This document shows positions 30,627 through 43,718 of a DNA stretch of 64,000 nt, one piece after another. A model generated the notes under the pieces. It ran no database searches, was not told the DNA's origin, and worked only from the letters and a program-made list of their open reading frames with translations. The position numbers were made by a program, and so were the translations under genes. The stretch covers positions 1,313,819-1,377,818 of the forward strand of contig BFEA01000298.1 in the NCBI GenBank assembly GCA_003427395.1, given 5' to 3'. The DNA comes from Chara braunii. Lineage: Eukaryota; Streptophyta; Charophyceae; Charales; Characeae. Numbering within the stretch: the first letter of the stretch is position 1; each line of letters starts with the position of its first letter.

Positions 30627-33600
30627 AAGTCAGAGCACAGACCCTGACGCGACAGAGCGCGTGCAAGCAAGAAGCACCGTGCAATTGCAGGCAAAATTAC
30701 GATGTACCCAAATTCCTAGCCTAATTTAAGTCCTAATTATAAAAAAAAAAGAAATTTTGCGAATCCGTATGGGCTCGACATCAGTTGAAAATTCAAAAAG
30801 ATTCAAAAAAATTCCCCCGCACGATGATCGTGCCAAAATTCTTCACTCCTCACAGCAGAACAAGAAAGAAGATATGGCAACAATTATTTTTTACGCTTGT
30901 TAAAGCGCAATCAACTACCAACTGTCGTGGGACCGCCATTTTTCTAAAAGACGAGGGCATTCATGTAATTGGGCGGGCCCCTCCCAATCAACCCACGAAG
31001 TATCGTCGCGCAGAAAATTGCGCGCCTTCAGAAAACAGTTCGTCACATTTGGTTCCGTTGATTTCGGGTTGGGAAAACTATTTTGGATGCTCTTCTGCTT
31101 CCCACCGTATAGATTTGCGGATATTTCAACAACTTCATGCACGGGTCTTTGGTAGACACACTACCTGGGGTTGACCAAGAATTGAGCATAAGCATTTCCT
31201 TAGGAATCAAACTTGGTTTGGTTTCTACGTCCAAGACCAAGAAGTGGTAGCAGCGATTGTCAACATCAATGGCACTCCCACTGCCTCATCAGCTCCTGAT
31301 AAAATTGCCTTGCATGAATTCCCATTAGCTTGCAGGGGAAGGATGCCATCCACACCCTCCGCCAACATACTTTTGTCTTCCATCAAGGTCACCTCAGGAC
31401 GAGGAGTGGTCCACACAAGGATTAATTACATGTTGTGCAGTGAGCAATGAAAAAGTTTTATGCCACTGCCAATATACACCCTCATCAGTTGCTTTTTGGA
31501 GCTTATTCATATTAAGTAGACAATTTTGGGAGTCACTTTTAGTGTGGGAGAATGGTATGGCAAAAAATGTTTTAAAGTTCAAATTCAATACCTACAAATA
31601 TCAAGATTTATGGACTTACTGTCGTAACCCAGAAGTAAAGGTTAGGAGTTATGTACAAGTACAGTGTCTACCGAACGCTTCATTCGTTCACAATGGTTGG
31701 GCGTTATATTCAACAAATTGGTGGCAACTCGGTGAGGGACGCCCCTCCCCAAAAAATACATAAACAATTTTTTTTTTTTTTTTTTTTAATGTGTTGTATA
31801 AAATCATAATATAAACAACTTTTGGTTGAACTTTTGGTTGGGGATACTTCGAAATTCCTTATTAATTTGAAGATTAAAAAAAACTAAAGCACACCCCCCT
31901 GAAGTTGAAACCTCGTTTAACGTCCTTTAAACCTCATATGTACCCTTTTTTCTCATCCGTATATTACGAATGTCACATTCAAATATAATGCACAAATGTT
32001 GTATTCGAAGTGACGCTATTCTTTTGGAAAAAAAATGGCATTCTGCCAATGCCACATTCAAATATAATGTATGGGTGTTCTATTTCTATTTAACTATAAT
32101 ATCGAGACCTTATGATCGAAGGTGCGTTATATTTGAAAATGAACTAAGTAAAAATATTTAAGAATTTGTGACTTCTTTAGGGTAAGTTAGATTTTAAGCC
32201 AGGAGTTGTTTCCAGATTAAAACATTAGTCGATTGCATTTTTGACTTATTGGAAAAAAAAAAAAAAAGAGGTAAGTGTTGCGGTCGATTGGTTTCACAAC
32301 AAGTTCTTAATCTCTTCTTTTTCCAAGTACCTCGTCAAACAAAGAAAAGAAAGAGAAAACATGGTAATTTATAAATTGTATGTACTCGAAGAACAATTGC
32401 AACAACCTACTCAAGAGTCAGAGCTAAAAACAAATGCAAAATTAGTAAAGCAACAAAATTGGAGGAACGCAGTCAACGACGGAGGAAAAATTAGCGGGTA
32501 TAACAATGTGGGATAAGGAGGGAACATTATTCAAGGATTTTTTGTGAAGGAAAATGAAAAAATAGAAGAGTCGTCCTTCAAGAAGTGGAGTATCAATGGA
32601 ATGATGGTGTGATAGCAACAACGACACCTTCAAACTAGAATTTTAAAAGAAATTATATTGTTCCACCAAAATCTAGGCCAAATGTAGTGCAAGGAGGAAA
32701 CGAATGACAAAATCATCAGTTTCCTAAACATGGATGGTAACCCCTATAACGGAAAAATAACTTAGGCAGGCATGCAATGGCATGGAGGATCCCAAGATGT
32801 CGACAATGACAGACAGGCAGCCTGGAGAGATATACAGAATGACGCATTCTGGGTCACCTTGATTAGGACTAGGTGCGTGCTTGTGACATTCTAACCTCAC
32901 GCCATGTGTTGTCTTCCAGTCGGAGTGATAAATTATGCGGAGCAGGCCCTAAAAGAACAACAAAATGGGGTGTAATTGAGTATGGGGACACAAACGAAAC
33001 TGAAATCCCCCATGTGGTTTCAGTTTTAGTGAGGAAGGTTCATGACCGCATGAGAAAGAAATTGCGCGCGCTGCTTTTACACGTTCGTTAATCCAAAAAG
33101 TATCTTTGAACCTCCATGCGGGCTACTCGTCATTTTTTTTAGCGGAAAGGCGGGGGTACACACGTGGGATTTCATTTTCGGATTAAGTCCCAATGTCGTT
33201 CGCTATAGAGTTCGGAATCCGACGTGGATGACCTCAACCTAGCAACAATAGCCGCACAGAGTGTTACGCTAGTGAGGCGCCACCGTCGTCCAACAAATAA
33301 CAATCAACTCGTTAAAAGGCAATAACAATAAGTACGAGGGAAAATGGGTATCGATAATGACAAAACCAGCACCTACGAATTCCGAGCACTTTGTTTCGGG
33401 AGGAAAACAGTGGCACCCGCCGATCTTGGCTATGGCTTCTCGTACGCCCCACTCACATACACGTGTCCTTTCCTCGTTGTACAAGAATGGGCGTGGTGGG
33501 GACACGGGAAGTCGACGCCCAGTCGGATAGGGGCAATCGGTCTACATGGGATAAGCATGGATGTCAAATCGATCGGTTATTCGATCAGAAAATAAATAAA

Positions 33601-33809
33601 TATTACGATATGCATTATCTGTCACCCATCGTGCAAGCCAATCCAAAGCATAAGCTCATCCAATCCAATCAGTCGAGAGAACAACCATTCTTTATTTGCG
33701 TGAATACTTAAGCATGCATCAAAGTAATCACTTCAAATTGCGGCTTTGCTCCCATCAGCAGGGCAGCACCTCAATCGATACATGTGTTTGAGAGATCACT
33801 CATAACGAC
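30627..33809. other. AT-rich stretch, no recognised gene
   Basis: A plus frame at 31440-31763 (108 codons) and the 32241-32516 frame show no domain. Around 32430-33200 several plus-strand fragments in shifting frames look like a decayed coding sequence (for example CFYTFVNPKSIFEPPCGLL), unidentified. T runs occur at 31768-31787 and A runs at 32251-32266. Confidence 0.35.
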
Positions 33810-34095
33810 CATTTCGTCAAAACGGACATATTATATTTTTTGAACGAAACTAAAATTCAATTTTTGGACCAAAATCCGGTCCAAATTTTTGGCTCCAAGG
33901 GCCCCTAGATGTATCTACTATCAACTTGGGACCAGATACATCTAGGGGGTCCGGCATTCTAGGAACACTATCTAGGGGGTCTGGCGTTCTAGGAATGCTG
34001 GACCCTCGGGAACCAAAAATTGGGACTAGATTTTGGCCCCAAAACTCAATTTTAATTTCGTTCAAAAAATATGATATGTCAATTTTGACGAAATG
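33810..34095. mobile_element. Fold-back MITE, ~88-bp terminal inverted repeats
   Basis: Left arm 33810-33896 (CATTTCGTCAAAACGGACAT, then ATTATATTTTTTGAACGAAA) pairs with right arm about 34008-34095 along nearly its full length. The core contains two direct repeats of CTAGGGGGTCYGGC. It has no coding capacity. I could not fix a target duplication, so superfamily is open. Confidence 0.8.
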
Positions 34096-36949
34096 ATTGT
34101 TTCATACATTAGCCATCGAATACCGAGGAGCAGAGAGAGGGACGAAATAAGATCGCTTGTTCCCACTGATCTCTTTAGATTCGACGATACTCATCCTCGC
34201 GAGATCCGATTGAATGCAATACGACAAACAAAATAGGACCTTGGGAGCCGATAGGGCCGAGGGAGTTGTCAATCATTCGCAGAAAAGGAGAGAGAGAAGG
34301 AGAGAGAGAGAAGGAGATAGAGAAGGAAGATTGGGTCGAAGGAAGTAGACAGAGCCGTAGCTTGACCGAAGAAGGCGACTAACACAAAGGAGGAGTTATA
34401 GGCACACAAATGAATTTGAGAACTAGAACTGACAATCAGTCGTGAACATATCTTCCAGCATAAGAAGAGGAGGAACCGAAGATCAAAGACGTGCAAGTTG
34501 CTCTCTAACTATGGCCCCAAGCCATATAACCACTCGTTCACATGCACTTTCATGACCTCGATACTGGCGATCTTGGCCACCACATACCAACCTCCACACC
34601 ACAGTGATCGCCAACCCGCCAACTCTGCTTCTACACCGGCTTGCCCACATCCCGCAGTCCATCTTGGCCATCTGGCGCACAGCCTTGCAAAACTGCAGTC
34701 GGCTCATCAGGACTTTCCAGCTCACTGTGCATACACATTATCTAGCCACGACTTCGCGGAAACCGACAGATGGGTTGAGAGAGAGTTTTTCGGATGCGTT
34801 TATGGATTTTATAGTTGCCAAGAGGGCGATAGAAGATGGAAGGGAATGAGACGGAGATAGAGGTGAGGAGAGGGTTTGAGTTAATCACCCGCGGAAAGCC
34901 ATATCAATCTTCGCGAGTATCTTCGCAGCCAATCAGATTACAGCGTGGGAGGAGTAACCTCCTTACACGATGTCACATGATGGCTCAAGTAACCTGGGGG
35001 GGATTGGGAGGGAGCTCCTGTACGAGGAGGGCGAGACGAAGAGAAGTGCAAAAAGTGGTGTAAGGCAAGACCAAGATTCGGACGGGAAGGAGGGGGAGAG
35101 AAGCGGGTGGGGAGAGGGGATGGAAAACAGTTACAGATGGAGAGAAAAAGACGCAAAGAACGGAGAGGTGAGGATAGCATGGGTATAGAAGGAAGGAAGG
35201 GGGGGGGGGCTTGCATACATGGCGCCAACACAGAAACAAAAAGGTACCAAAACAGCTATGTTTCGCAGATCCTATATCTAATACTAATTCAACATTCAAA
35301 AATTCAAAAACGATATCCACGCGTGAGATCAGACGCGGAAAAAATTTACGCCTATTCAGATCCTACCAAAAATTCACAGAGTTTTCAGGGGTGAATTTGG
35401 GAGCATTCATTTGCAAGAAAGGGCATGCCAGCGGGAAATGCAACCATAAGCCGTTCAAAATTTTTAATGCACTCACTAAGGCGCGCGTAATTCGTACATA
35501 AATTTCTGAAACACTGAACAAAAATCACGAAAAAAATTCTCAGAAAAAAAGAGGAACAACAAATCTTGAAAAAGCAGGAGGGCCTCGTCGGTCATTCAAA
35601 CAAAAAGGAAGGGTGCCCCTAATACCCGTTAAAGATCGAAAAGTATAAATAACAGAACTCAGGGCTTCGGGAGTTTGTTCGAGTACGGAAGCTGGTAGTC
35701 ATGTATGTGACATTAAGGGGGTTCCAAAATTATGTTATCCCTTGATGGCATGCACGATGGTGAGGAAGACTAGTTTACATGAGGAGGGAGAGAAGAGGAA
35801 CCTAACATCTCAACAAGCAGAGGAAAGTACTGATCATCACATGAAAACAACGAAACAGGTCGGAAAGAAACAAGTGTTCACACCATCCTCAATTGCAATA
35901 AACTCACGAGGTTATTGCCCTCGTGTTCCGTCGATGATCCCCCAGATCGGAACCTTGAGTGTCTTCCAGATCGCATCATCAAGGTCCGGATCCGCTTCGT
36001 TGGTCACTGCCAACTTACTGATGCTCCGCTAGGTTGTAATTAACTAGGACTGGAGCGGGAGAGCAATTGTGATGGAAGCGGGGAGACGTAATCACAGGCT
36101 TCGTCACCGAGATCCACGAAATGGACGATCTCATGAACGTGGGGGAATCGATGATTGGATTGGGGGAGGGAGGCGTTTCCACGACAGGGAAGGTCCAGGA
36201 GATTATGCAATAGAAATCCGTATGGTGGGATTGTCTCCATGCAACACTGAGGAGGAGAATGTCGAGGGGAAAAGATGGAGCGGTGTGAGGGAAGGCTTCG
36301 CATAACAGGCGGATAGAATAGTGGCGATAGAAGAGTTGGCTGGCGAAAATACGATAATCGATAGCGAACTCGACGTGGGGGAGTGGGGAGAAATAAAGGT
36401 AATTAAGAGTGCGGCGGGAGACGGGACGTGGACAAGGTGCTCATGCCGAAAGGACGGGGACGAACAGCAGAGCGGGCGGCAGAGGAGAGAGATGGTGAGC
36501 GAAACCGACGACAACGGTGGGAGGATTATGCGCCACTGTGGCGACTAGTTGCCTCTCCTGACAGATCTGGATTTCGTGCAGAATCCATTGGTATGGTGGG
36601 TCGCGCGCTAGAGGACAGCACTTCGTGATGTTGGAGTTGGGATAACTCATCGTGCTGCTCGGTTGGCGGCTCATTTTCCTCCTTTGTTTCTTCTTCCCCA
36701 TCGTTGTTTTCTTTGGACGTGGATTTGGTTTTCGCCTCCTCTTCTTCTTCTTGCTCTTGCAGGTCTGGGACAACAGAAAAATTCCCACGAGAAATGAAAG
36801 TTGAAAAAACATTCTATTAAAAAAAAATCCTTCATATTTATAAATTAGCATTCCAATGTTCGTCCAATTCTAAAATTTTCAGTTTTATTTGATAAGTTTC
36901 CGTCTAAATATGAGTTTTTCCTTCCAACTACATATATTTGTTTAATATC
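34096..36949. other. Unassigned stretch
   Basis: Purine-rich (GAGAGAAGGA)n tract at 34278-34330. The plus frames 34498-34860 and 35742-36032 have no recognised domain. The minus strand at 35925-36015 reads VTNEADPDLDDAIWKTL after CAG, which looks like a short decayed exon but is not identified. A CTT-rich tract ending in CAG (36718-36760, plus) resembles a 3' splice site. Confidence 0.35.
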
Positions 36950-37115
36950 GAATGAAAGTCTGGATGAGTTTATGAAATGTCTTAATTAAACTTTCATTCT
37001 ACTATAACAAATACCTTCTAATGTAGATTGGATTAACCTATTTATGATTGAAAATCCTTACATAGAATGACAGTCCAATTAAAATATTTCATGAACTCAT
37101 CCAGACTTTCATTTC
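36950..37115. repeat. Inverted repeat, ~52-bp arms, MITE-like core
   Basis: Left arm 36950-37001 (GAATGAAAGTCTGGATGAGT) and right arm 37063-37115 (ACTCATCCAGACTTTCATTT) pair with about 80% identity around a 61-base AT-rich spacer. Weaker pairing continues outwards (CCAATTCTAAAATTTTC near 36867 against 37185-37205), so the whole element may span about 36850-37220. Confidence 0.75.
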
Positions 37116-38461
37116 ATCTCTAGCATTCAGTTCAAATAAGAAGGGATGCCCCATTCTTGGATTGAAACTTTTCAAGTACGACGAAAAATTTTAAAATTGG
37201 AATGACATTTTTTAAGATGGAATGGAAATTTAAAATTTAGAATGTAATTTTACTATAAAACGATTATTTAATTTTGGGAAATTTTTATGTTGGAGTGCTA
37301 TCGGTTCCGGATTGTCATCGGACGACACATCCTCGTTATCACGATGCGCTGTCCATAAATCTTATAGATCGGAGTTATCGGGGAAACTTTGTCCTGAAGT
37401 TTCACTCGGCTCGTGTTGGGCTAAAAAATGTCCAACGTCCTTCGTGCAGCTTGTCCAAATCATCGTTGATGTTAGCGTCCGTTCCAATGTTATTGGCTCC
37501 GTCTTATTCGAATCGCTTAGATTGAAGGAAATGATGCTTAGAGGCAGATCATTGATGATTTGAGCTAGAAACAAGAGGATCTTGTTGGCAACGGTCACTC
37601 TCCCTCTTGGTGCTATCTCACCGAAAAGAAGTCCCGCAAGAAGTCTTGAGGCATCTAATGGCCACACTTGCACCAACAACAGCATGATCTCGTCCGGATA
37701 GACCAATTCCTGATTTTCGTAGTGGCACGCCCAATGTGTTTTCATCGACAACATGCAAAAGTTGGTCGCAAGAAATCCGGTTCAATCACGGGTGTACTAA
37801 GGACAGAAAGGGGGTATCGTTGTCGAACAGATCTCAAGAGAGAGTAGAGGATCGGCTCAAGATGGCCAGAGAGTTGGAAGGTTAGAGGGAAAAGAGAAGG
37901 TAGAGAAGTGATTCATCAGCGAGGAGGATGAAAGGGGCGACGAGCCGAGAGCAGTGGTGTCAGAGGATCTGAAGTACTGGATCGCTGCCCACCACTTGTT
38001 CGCGTGGCCTGGCCAATCGTTGTCGCCAATTAGTCACCAACTCACAACCCCAGTCGTAGAGGCTTCCTACCACGTCGGTGAGTTGTTGGGTGTCGATGCT
38101 GCAAAGATCGTTGTCACTGTCACGTCATTTTGCCTCGGGCAAGAAAAACGCATAACGATCCGTTGAGATCGTCACTTCTACTGATGCATACCTAGCTTGT
38201 TGGTTGAATAGTTGCGCAAATCGCAATAGATTAGGGTTGAGCCGCAGATGAGACACTTAGCGAAATTGCAAGGGCGGTCGAGGTTGGAGAAGATGAGCAG
38301 AGATTGTCGGCTCGGGTGCGAAACTCATGGCGATGGCTGCTAGCAGGAAGTATTAGGAGAGAGAGGGAAGGCAGGATCTTTGCCTCGGTTAGAGAGAGAT
38401 GAGGAAGGAGCATGACAGTCGGGAGAGTAATCATTTCTTGTAAATTCCTTAATCCAAGATG
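37116..38461. other. Unassigned stretch
   Basis: Short frames on both strands. The minus frame 37362-37754 (131 codons, ATG) has no recognised domain. Confidence 0.35.
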
Positions 38462-39754
38462 ATCGCCTCAAGGTGATGGTAGGAGAGGGAGGAACCAGTG
38501 GAGTCAAGAAAGTTGTCCGTGAAAATGAATATGATGGGATCTATCAAAAGATGAGATTATGGTTAAATGGGGAATTGACTAAAAATGAAGTGGATCCAAA
38601 GGTTCACTTGAAGAGTAAAGATTTTATTATACACTACAGTCATCTCTTTAAGAAATCAAACGACAACATTCCGAGAAGAGTCACGTAATTGTTGCTCTGC
38701 ACGATGGAGTTGCAGGTGGTCACAGATCGACCCTCGTCACTTTAAGGAAGATTCAACCTTTTAACTTCTGGGATGGGATAGGGAGAACGGTGGCCGATTT
38801 GTGCAACTCTTGCATCCCTTGTCAGAAGCGTTTGAATCTTCAGTAACTAAGTCATTTAACCCATGTTGTGTGGTTGAGCCAGGTCCAGTGGTACATCTCC
38901 ATCTGTTGGTAATGCCACCTGCGAATAATGGGAATAGGTATATCTTCAATGTCAGAGATAACTTAACCGGTTTCGTTGATGGTTGTGCGATCTGTGAGGG
39001 AACTGGGAAGGTTCTGGTAGAATGCATTGATGAATTATAACTTCGATATTCGTTCATCCGCGAGTTTATAATGGATGGAGGTGGTGAATTTCGGTATGAC
39101 GACGTGTGACTTATTTTGAAAATGTTCGGGGTAAACTAAAACTATACCAGAAAAGCACACCCACAAGCTAATGCTCCGATCAAGCGTGGACATACTACTT
39201 TGATAAATTTATTGGCAAAATGGTGTGTCAGTAAGCCGTCGAAATGATCTGTCTATTTGAGAACAACGATGTTTGTTGAAAATATAACTATCAAACAGAT
39301 GACTATGTACAGTCTCGTGATGCTATGGTTCGGTCGGCATGCGACATTCCCGATTGAAAGTTTTCAGTGTATTTGACGGAAGCGGGATATGCAAACTAAT
39401 CTTTCCATAAAATAATTATTTAACCTCAGGGCAAAACATATAATTATCACATAGGAGAGGATTCAAGAGACCGCTGCCTCTACTGTTGAAATTGGGCAGG
39501 CAAACAAGGTCAGATGGGACAAGCGGTCTCGGGTCTGCAAAGAGTCATTGGAAGTTGACGATTTTGTTCTCCTCTACGACTCTTCTTTGGAAAGCAATGG
39601 TCAAGGAAGTTGGATAGCCGGTGGTTGGGACCAAATCAAATCGTAAAAAAGATATAGCATGGGGCATATGATATCGAGGAGATAGATGGTGCAGGTGGTC
39701 GGGATTGGGTTTCTTGTTCTCGTTTCTAGAAATTCATTCCTAGGGACTGCACGA
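38462..39754 (+). pseudogene. Ty3-D: integrase of a second Ty3/gypsy clade, 5'-truncated
   Basis: Pol begins abruptly at about 38462 (RLKVMVGEGG). The HHCC zinc domain reads LHDGVAGGHRSTL and LCNSCIPCQKR (about 38700-38835). In the core the first site is VHLHLLVMPP with His (38900-38902) for the expected Asp, then FNVRDNLTGFVDG. The second Asp is present in FIMDGGGEF (39074-39076). The third site is HPQANAPIKRGHTTL with Lys (AAG, 39182-39184), 36 codons after the second Asp, exactly the D,D35E spacing. Later LSIK and a GPY/F-like block (RWLGPNQIVKKI, AYDIEEIDG) follow. Frameshifts occur throughout. Sequence and motifs differ from Ty3-B and Ty3-C. Confidence 0.8.
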
Positions 39755-39818
39755 TATCGAGCGCATGGGCTCTCGCCTTTGCGAAAAATGCGGGAACCAA
39801 TGGCCGTTGCACTCGACA
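39755..39818. mobile_element. 64-bp relative of the TG..CA element with 4-bp target duplication
   Basis: Starts TATCGAGCG, ends ACTCGACA, flanked by ACGA on both sides (39751-39754 and 39819-39822). Its left half matches the left end of the 272-bp copy (GGCTCTCGCCTTTGCGAAAA) and its right half the right end. It is therefore an internal-deletion derivative, inserted at the very end of Ty3-D pol. Confidence 0.7.
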
Positions 39819-39822
39819 ACGA

Positions 39823-41780
39823 AATTATTGTTACGATAATTTTTTAGCCTCTTCTGTAAATTATGATACTTATGGCTCGTTCATTTGGGGGAACAACACT
39901 GAGGAAATAGCTAAAAATATATATATTTTTTTCTTACTATGGTAATTTTGTCTTCGGTTGATTTTTATTACTTAAATCGTTGAGTTTAGTATGTTGAATT
40001 TTTGTATGATTGTAAGATACAAATATTGATTGCAAAGAGAGACTTTTTTTTGTGAGTCAACATTATGACCAACGTGATGAGTTAATATATTGTCAGAGGT
40101 GACAATTTGAAGTTTCTTGTTGTGTGTTTTATTTTTTTTAATCTTGCATACTCTTTTATTAATAGTTTATCTGTCTTTTGAATTGTTTTTTATGAGCTAA
40201 TATTTTTGATGCAGTAATGACTGACTTGAGGCGTATGACTTCAAGAAAGATGTATAGTCATTTGGGAGGCATACTCTTCAGGTATCTATTTAAATTATAA
40301 TTGTGCTGCTCTATTTCATATCATATTAGGGCAATTTTTGAAGGATGTGAGTCTCGTAGAAAGTAGCAAGGCCCTCGTTGGAACTGGGTTCCTGATCCAT
40401 AGCGAGCTGTTAATACCTTCCTTGTGGAAGGGGGTAACTACATTATTATCGAAGGGAGAAAGGTTTTGCGATCTTGTTAGGGTACTTCCAGTGTGGTAGG
40501 CGACGACGATTCACCATAAGGCCAAAACTGGTCACCTGACTTTGCAGTAAACACGGACACCTCATCCCCACGACTGAGGTCCGACCAACCTTCTGTTGTG
40601 TGGAAGAGGGTTGTTCTACCCTGTTGGCAAAATAATGATAAGGTGGTGGTGCTGGAATCGAATGGTTTGTGGTGCGACTCGAATCTAAGGCAGGGCTTGA
40701 TGTCGAGATGCTATCCTGTAAAGGATTACACCACTCCTCGACGCTCAGCACATTAAGTCTGGAACCGTTAGACATGATATGTTTTATAATGTCGAGAAGA
40801 GACTCGTACAGTTAGGTGAATTTTTTAAAAAATGGAGGAGGATTCGGATGGATGGTTTCTTTAAGGAATTGTTAAAATTTGAGAAAATTGATACATTTTG
40901 AAAGACACATGGGGGTTAATCCTTACTCATTTAATGATATAGCTTAATACGAGTCTTTTGTGAAAGTAACAGAACATTTGGTGCCTTTTCTTTTCGTTTA
41001 TTTGATTTTCTTTGTCGTAGTATAAAATGAGTATCCTCGTGTACATGGGAGACCCAGGTTGAACTTCTGGCAGTGTTGTATACGTCGAGATGTTGTGGAA
41101 TGCAGACCCGGGTTGAATTCGTGACGACAAAGGGATTTCCCCAAATGGATACATATGAGGTGTATTAATCAACTAGTTGATATTTGTATCTAGCTTGAGG
41201 GCTTCCATTACCATTCTGAAAACTAAATTAAATTGTGAGTGTCCGCTAGTGGGATGATACTGGAATCATCCAAAAGAGAATTCTTAGATTTAAGGATATC
41301 AGTCGATGGATCTAATGCCATTCCAACTAATGCGAGCAAATGTTGTTAAATGGGTTTCTGTCTGGATTTTTTTTTTTTTTGGGTATGATGGATATCTCAG
41401 AAAGACCTGAGTTGTGGTATATTTGAATGTCTTTCGTTTTAGTGAATGACGTGGAAGTCATTGAATGGGGTCCACGAACGCTGTCGGGGCAGAAACCCTG
41501 ACAAAGGTGTCTACCCTGTGTTGTCAATGTCAGGCGTTGTGCGGTTTTCAATATGGATTTTATTTTGGAGGTTTGACTACATGAGATTAAAGTGTTGCCA
41601 AAACTTGTTCAAACTCGGTCATTGATTAAAAAGTCGACATTGTTTTGCTTAGGTACGGACGCCTACTATCGACAGAAACGACGGCGAGGATTGGTGATAT
41701 TAGCCAATCACTCTCCCTGTGGGGTAGAGCCACGGAGGCAGACGACTGTGAAAATATTAAATTCAGATTTATTTTATTGA
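39823..41780. other. Unassigned stretch
   Basis: AT-rich. The minus frame 40446-40775 (110 codons, starts with ATG) is the only one of note and has no recognised domain. Confidence 0.35.
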
Positions 41781-42960
41781 AAGTTGTGACGTGCGGTTGT
41801 ACAACTACGTGATTCGGGGTTTAAATAGCTAAAAAGGATGGTCGCGTCGCGTGTATGGCCATAGCGTACAAAGTGTAGAACGTAAAAAAAAATATTTTGA
41901 AAAAGTCATAAAATTATCCGCGCCGGGGGTTTGAGCCCTCACCTAGGTGGTAGAGGGTCCGTGTCCTGCCCTGTAGGGCAACCAACCTTTTGAGGGGTAG
42001 GAACGACTATAATTTACTTGCTCGTGGGCTGATGACTTGCTAAAGGGGGGGGGTAAAACTCTTCATATTAAAGAGTTATTCTTGTTCAGTATGGAACAGG
42101 AGCTACCCCAGTAGGTTTCAACACTTGACTCTCACCTAGCAGATATCATGATCAGATCGACGAAATGTAGATACTGGGCTAGCTCCTTTTTGGTAAGGAT
42201 GAACCAAGGCTTGAACTTGGCTCGAAAAATTTCGGTCATGAGATCCATAAGATCACACGACCGAAACTACTCGTGGCGCGGGGAGATGAGCAATAATGCC
42301 TGCACAAGGATGGTACGCGTAGATCACGCTAAAGCTAGACGTATCTTGTCTAAAATAATGACGTGCGGCTGCAAAGCCACGTAATTCAGAGCCTAATAGG
42401 CTAAAAAAAATGGACACGTCGGGTATAGGATGCGACGCGGGAGAGAAGGATTACCAATTTTTTTGGGTTGTGAGATTTAACTCTGCGTCGGGGCCCTATG
42501 TCGGACGCACGGCTAACAGGGTGCCTTGCGGGCCGCCTGGGTGAGTTCAAGGCGGTTAGGTAGTCGGGCGCTGGCTTTAGCAGGGCGAGGCAGGGCTAAG
42601 CCTGCCTATGCCTGAGATGATAAGCCGACTGGGCCACGGTCCTTCAAATAGAAGAGCTGCAGACACAGCTCCCGTGATAAGAGCTAGCCTAGTAGGTTAC
42701 AACACTAGACTGCTACTCGACAGACACCGGGATCGAATTTGAAATGCCGCACCCTACTGGGCACAACTCCTTTTGGAGCTGCGTCACTTTGTAGATGGCG
42801 CAATCCATCTGGACTGTGCGATCACTGAGATCACACGGTCGAGATAGGCCGCGCCGAGAGTAGCATGGCCCCTGCGCAAGGATGTCACGCATAAATCGAG
42901 AAAATGGTCCAATCCCAAGAGGGGATTCGAACCCGGGTCTGCATTTGGACGTTGGCGGAG
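41781..42960 (+). repeat. Tandem duplication, unit about 575 bp, with tRNA-like segments
   Basis: Anchors of copy 1 and copy 2: TGACGTGCGG at about 41788 and 42359, GAGCTACCCCAGTAGG at 42100 against GAGCTAGCCTAGTAGG at 42681, and GATCACACGACCG at 42251 against GATCACACGGTCG at 42830. Offsets are 571-581 bases. Divergence between copies is considerable. Confidence 0.8.
42681..42745 (+). ncRNA. tRNA-like pol III promoter head (SINE-like)
   Basis: TAGCCTAGTAGG (42685-42696) matches the tRNA A-box consensus TRGCNNAGYNGG fully. A B-box-like GGGATCGAATTT follows about 44 bases later (42729). The 55-base stretch between aligns without gaps with the minus-strand element at 61.3 kb. It is not a functional tRNA: no acceptor stem was seen. 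Confidence 0.5.
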
Positions 42961-43003
42961 AGGGGGGTATGTGTTGAGACGTGACCGTTGGCTAAGGCCA
43001 ACG
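42918..43003 (-). ncRNA. tRNA-like sequence with perfect B box (minus)
   Basis: The minus strand carries GGTTCGAATCC (42923-42933), the canonical B box, and upstream TTAGCCAACGG at about 42985-43000 as an A-box-like word. Spacing is longer than in a standard tRNA. It is probably a SINE head or tRNA fossil. Confidence 0.45.
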
Positions 43004-43531
43004 AGAAATAAGAAAAAAAAAAAAACTTAAAACTAAAATTAAAATGAAGTGCCATATGGCGCACACCGAAGTGTCTAGGGCACTTCAGTCCCCAGTGAAC
43101 GTGACTGCGCCCGTGAAAACGGACGACCGTCTTGGTAGTAAGGTAAGTGTTTTTTTTTTTTTTTTTCCTTAGATTCTCTTCTTTTAGATTACTTTGGATT
43201 TTTTTTAGTTAAATTTCTTATTAGATTCGTTATTTGAAATTATTTCCTTTTTTGATTTTTTTTAATTTTTTTTTTTGGTTCGTAGTTTTATTAGAAGTGT
43301 CCGTTCGACGAACGGGCTGGGTACTTTCATTCAAGTTATGGGGAGCAGGAACGAATGAATTTGCCATGGAAGCGCTGCTACGTTCCAGGCGTGGGTTTTA
43401 GGACCTTGTACATGAGTTACAAGGGGCTCTCTGCACACACTTTGGGCGTTTCCAGTCTACGAGCAAAGAGCGAGTCATTCTCTGGTAGTCGAACGAACCG
43501 GTTTTTGCAGCACCGTTCAGCGACAATCACG

Positions 43532-43532
<1 letters not shown>
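43004..43532. other. Unassigned AT-rich stretch
   Basis: T runs (43147-43166, 43198-43280). No gene was recognised. Confidence 0.4.

Positions 43533-43600
<68 letters not shown>
43533..43600 (+). repeat. (TG)16(AG)18 compound microsatellite
   Basis: Pure TG from 43533 to about 43564, then AG to 43600. Confidence 0.98.
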
Positions 43601-43602
<2 letters not shown>

Positions 43603-43718
43603 CATTGGCCGTGCGCCTGTATTGGGCGCCTATGTGGCCCAGATACGGGCGCAGGCTGGGGGAAACAAACCCCTTGGAACATAATTGTGGTTGGGCTCAG
43701 CGAAGTGATTAGGGAAGC

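Noticed and set aside
42681-42745. Functional tRNA gene
   Set aside because: Promoter boxes only; no acceptor or anticodon stem pairing could be made.
43355-43684. Plus frame with Cys-Val and Glu-Arg repeats
   Set aside because: Translation of the (TG)n(AG)n microsatellite.
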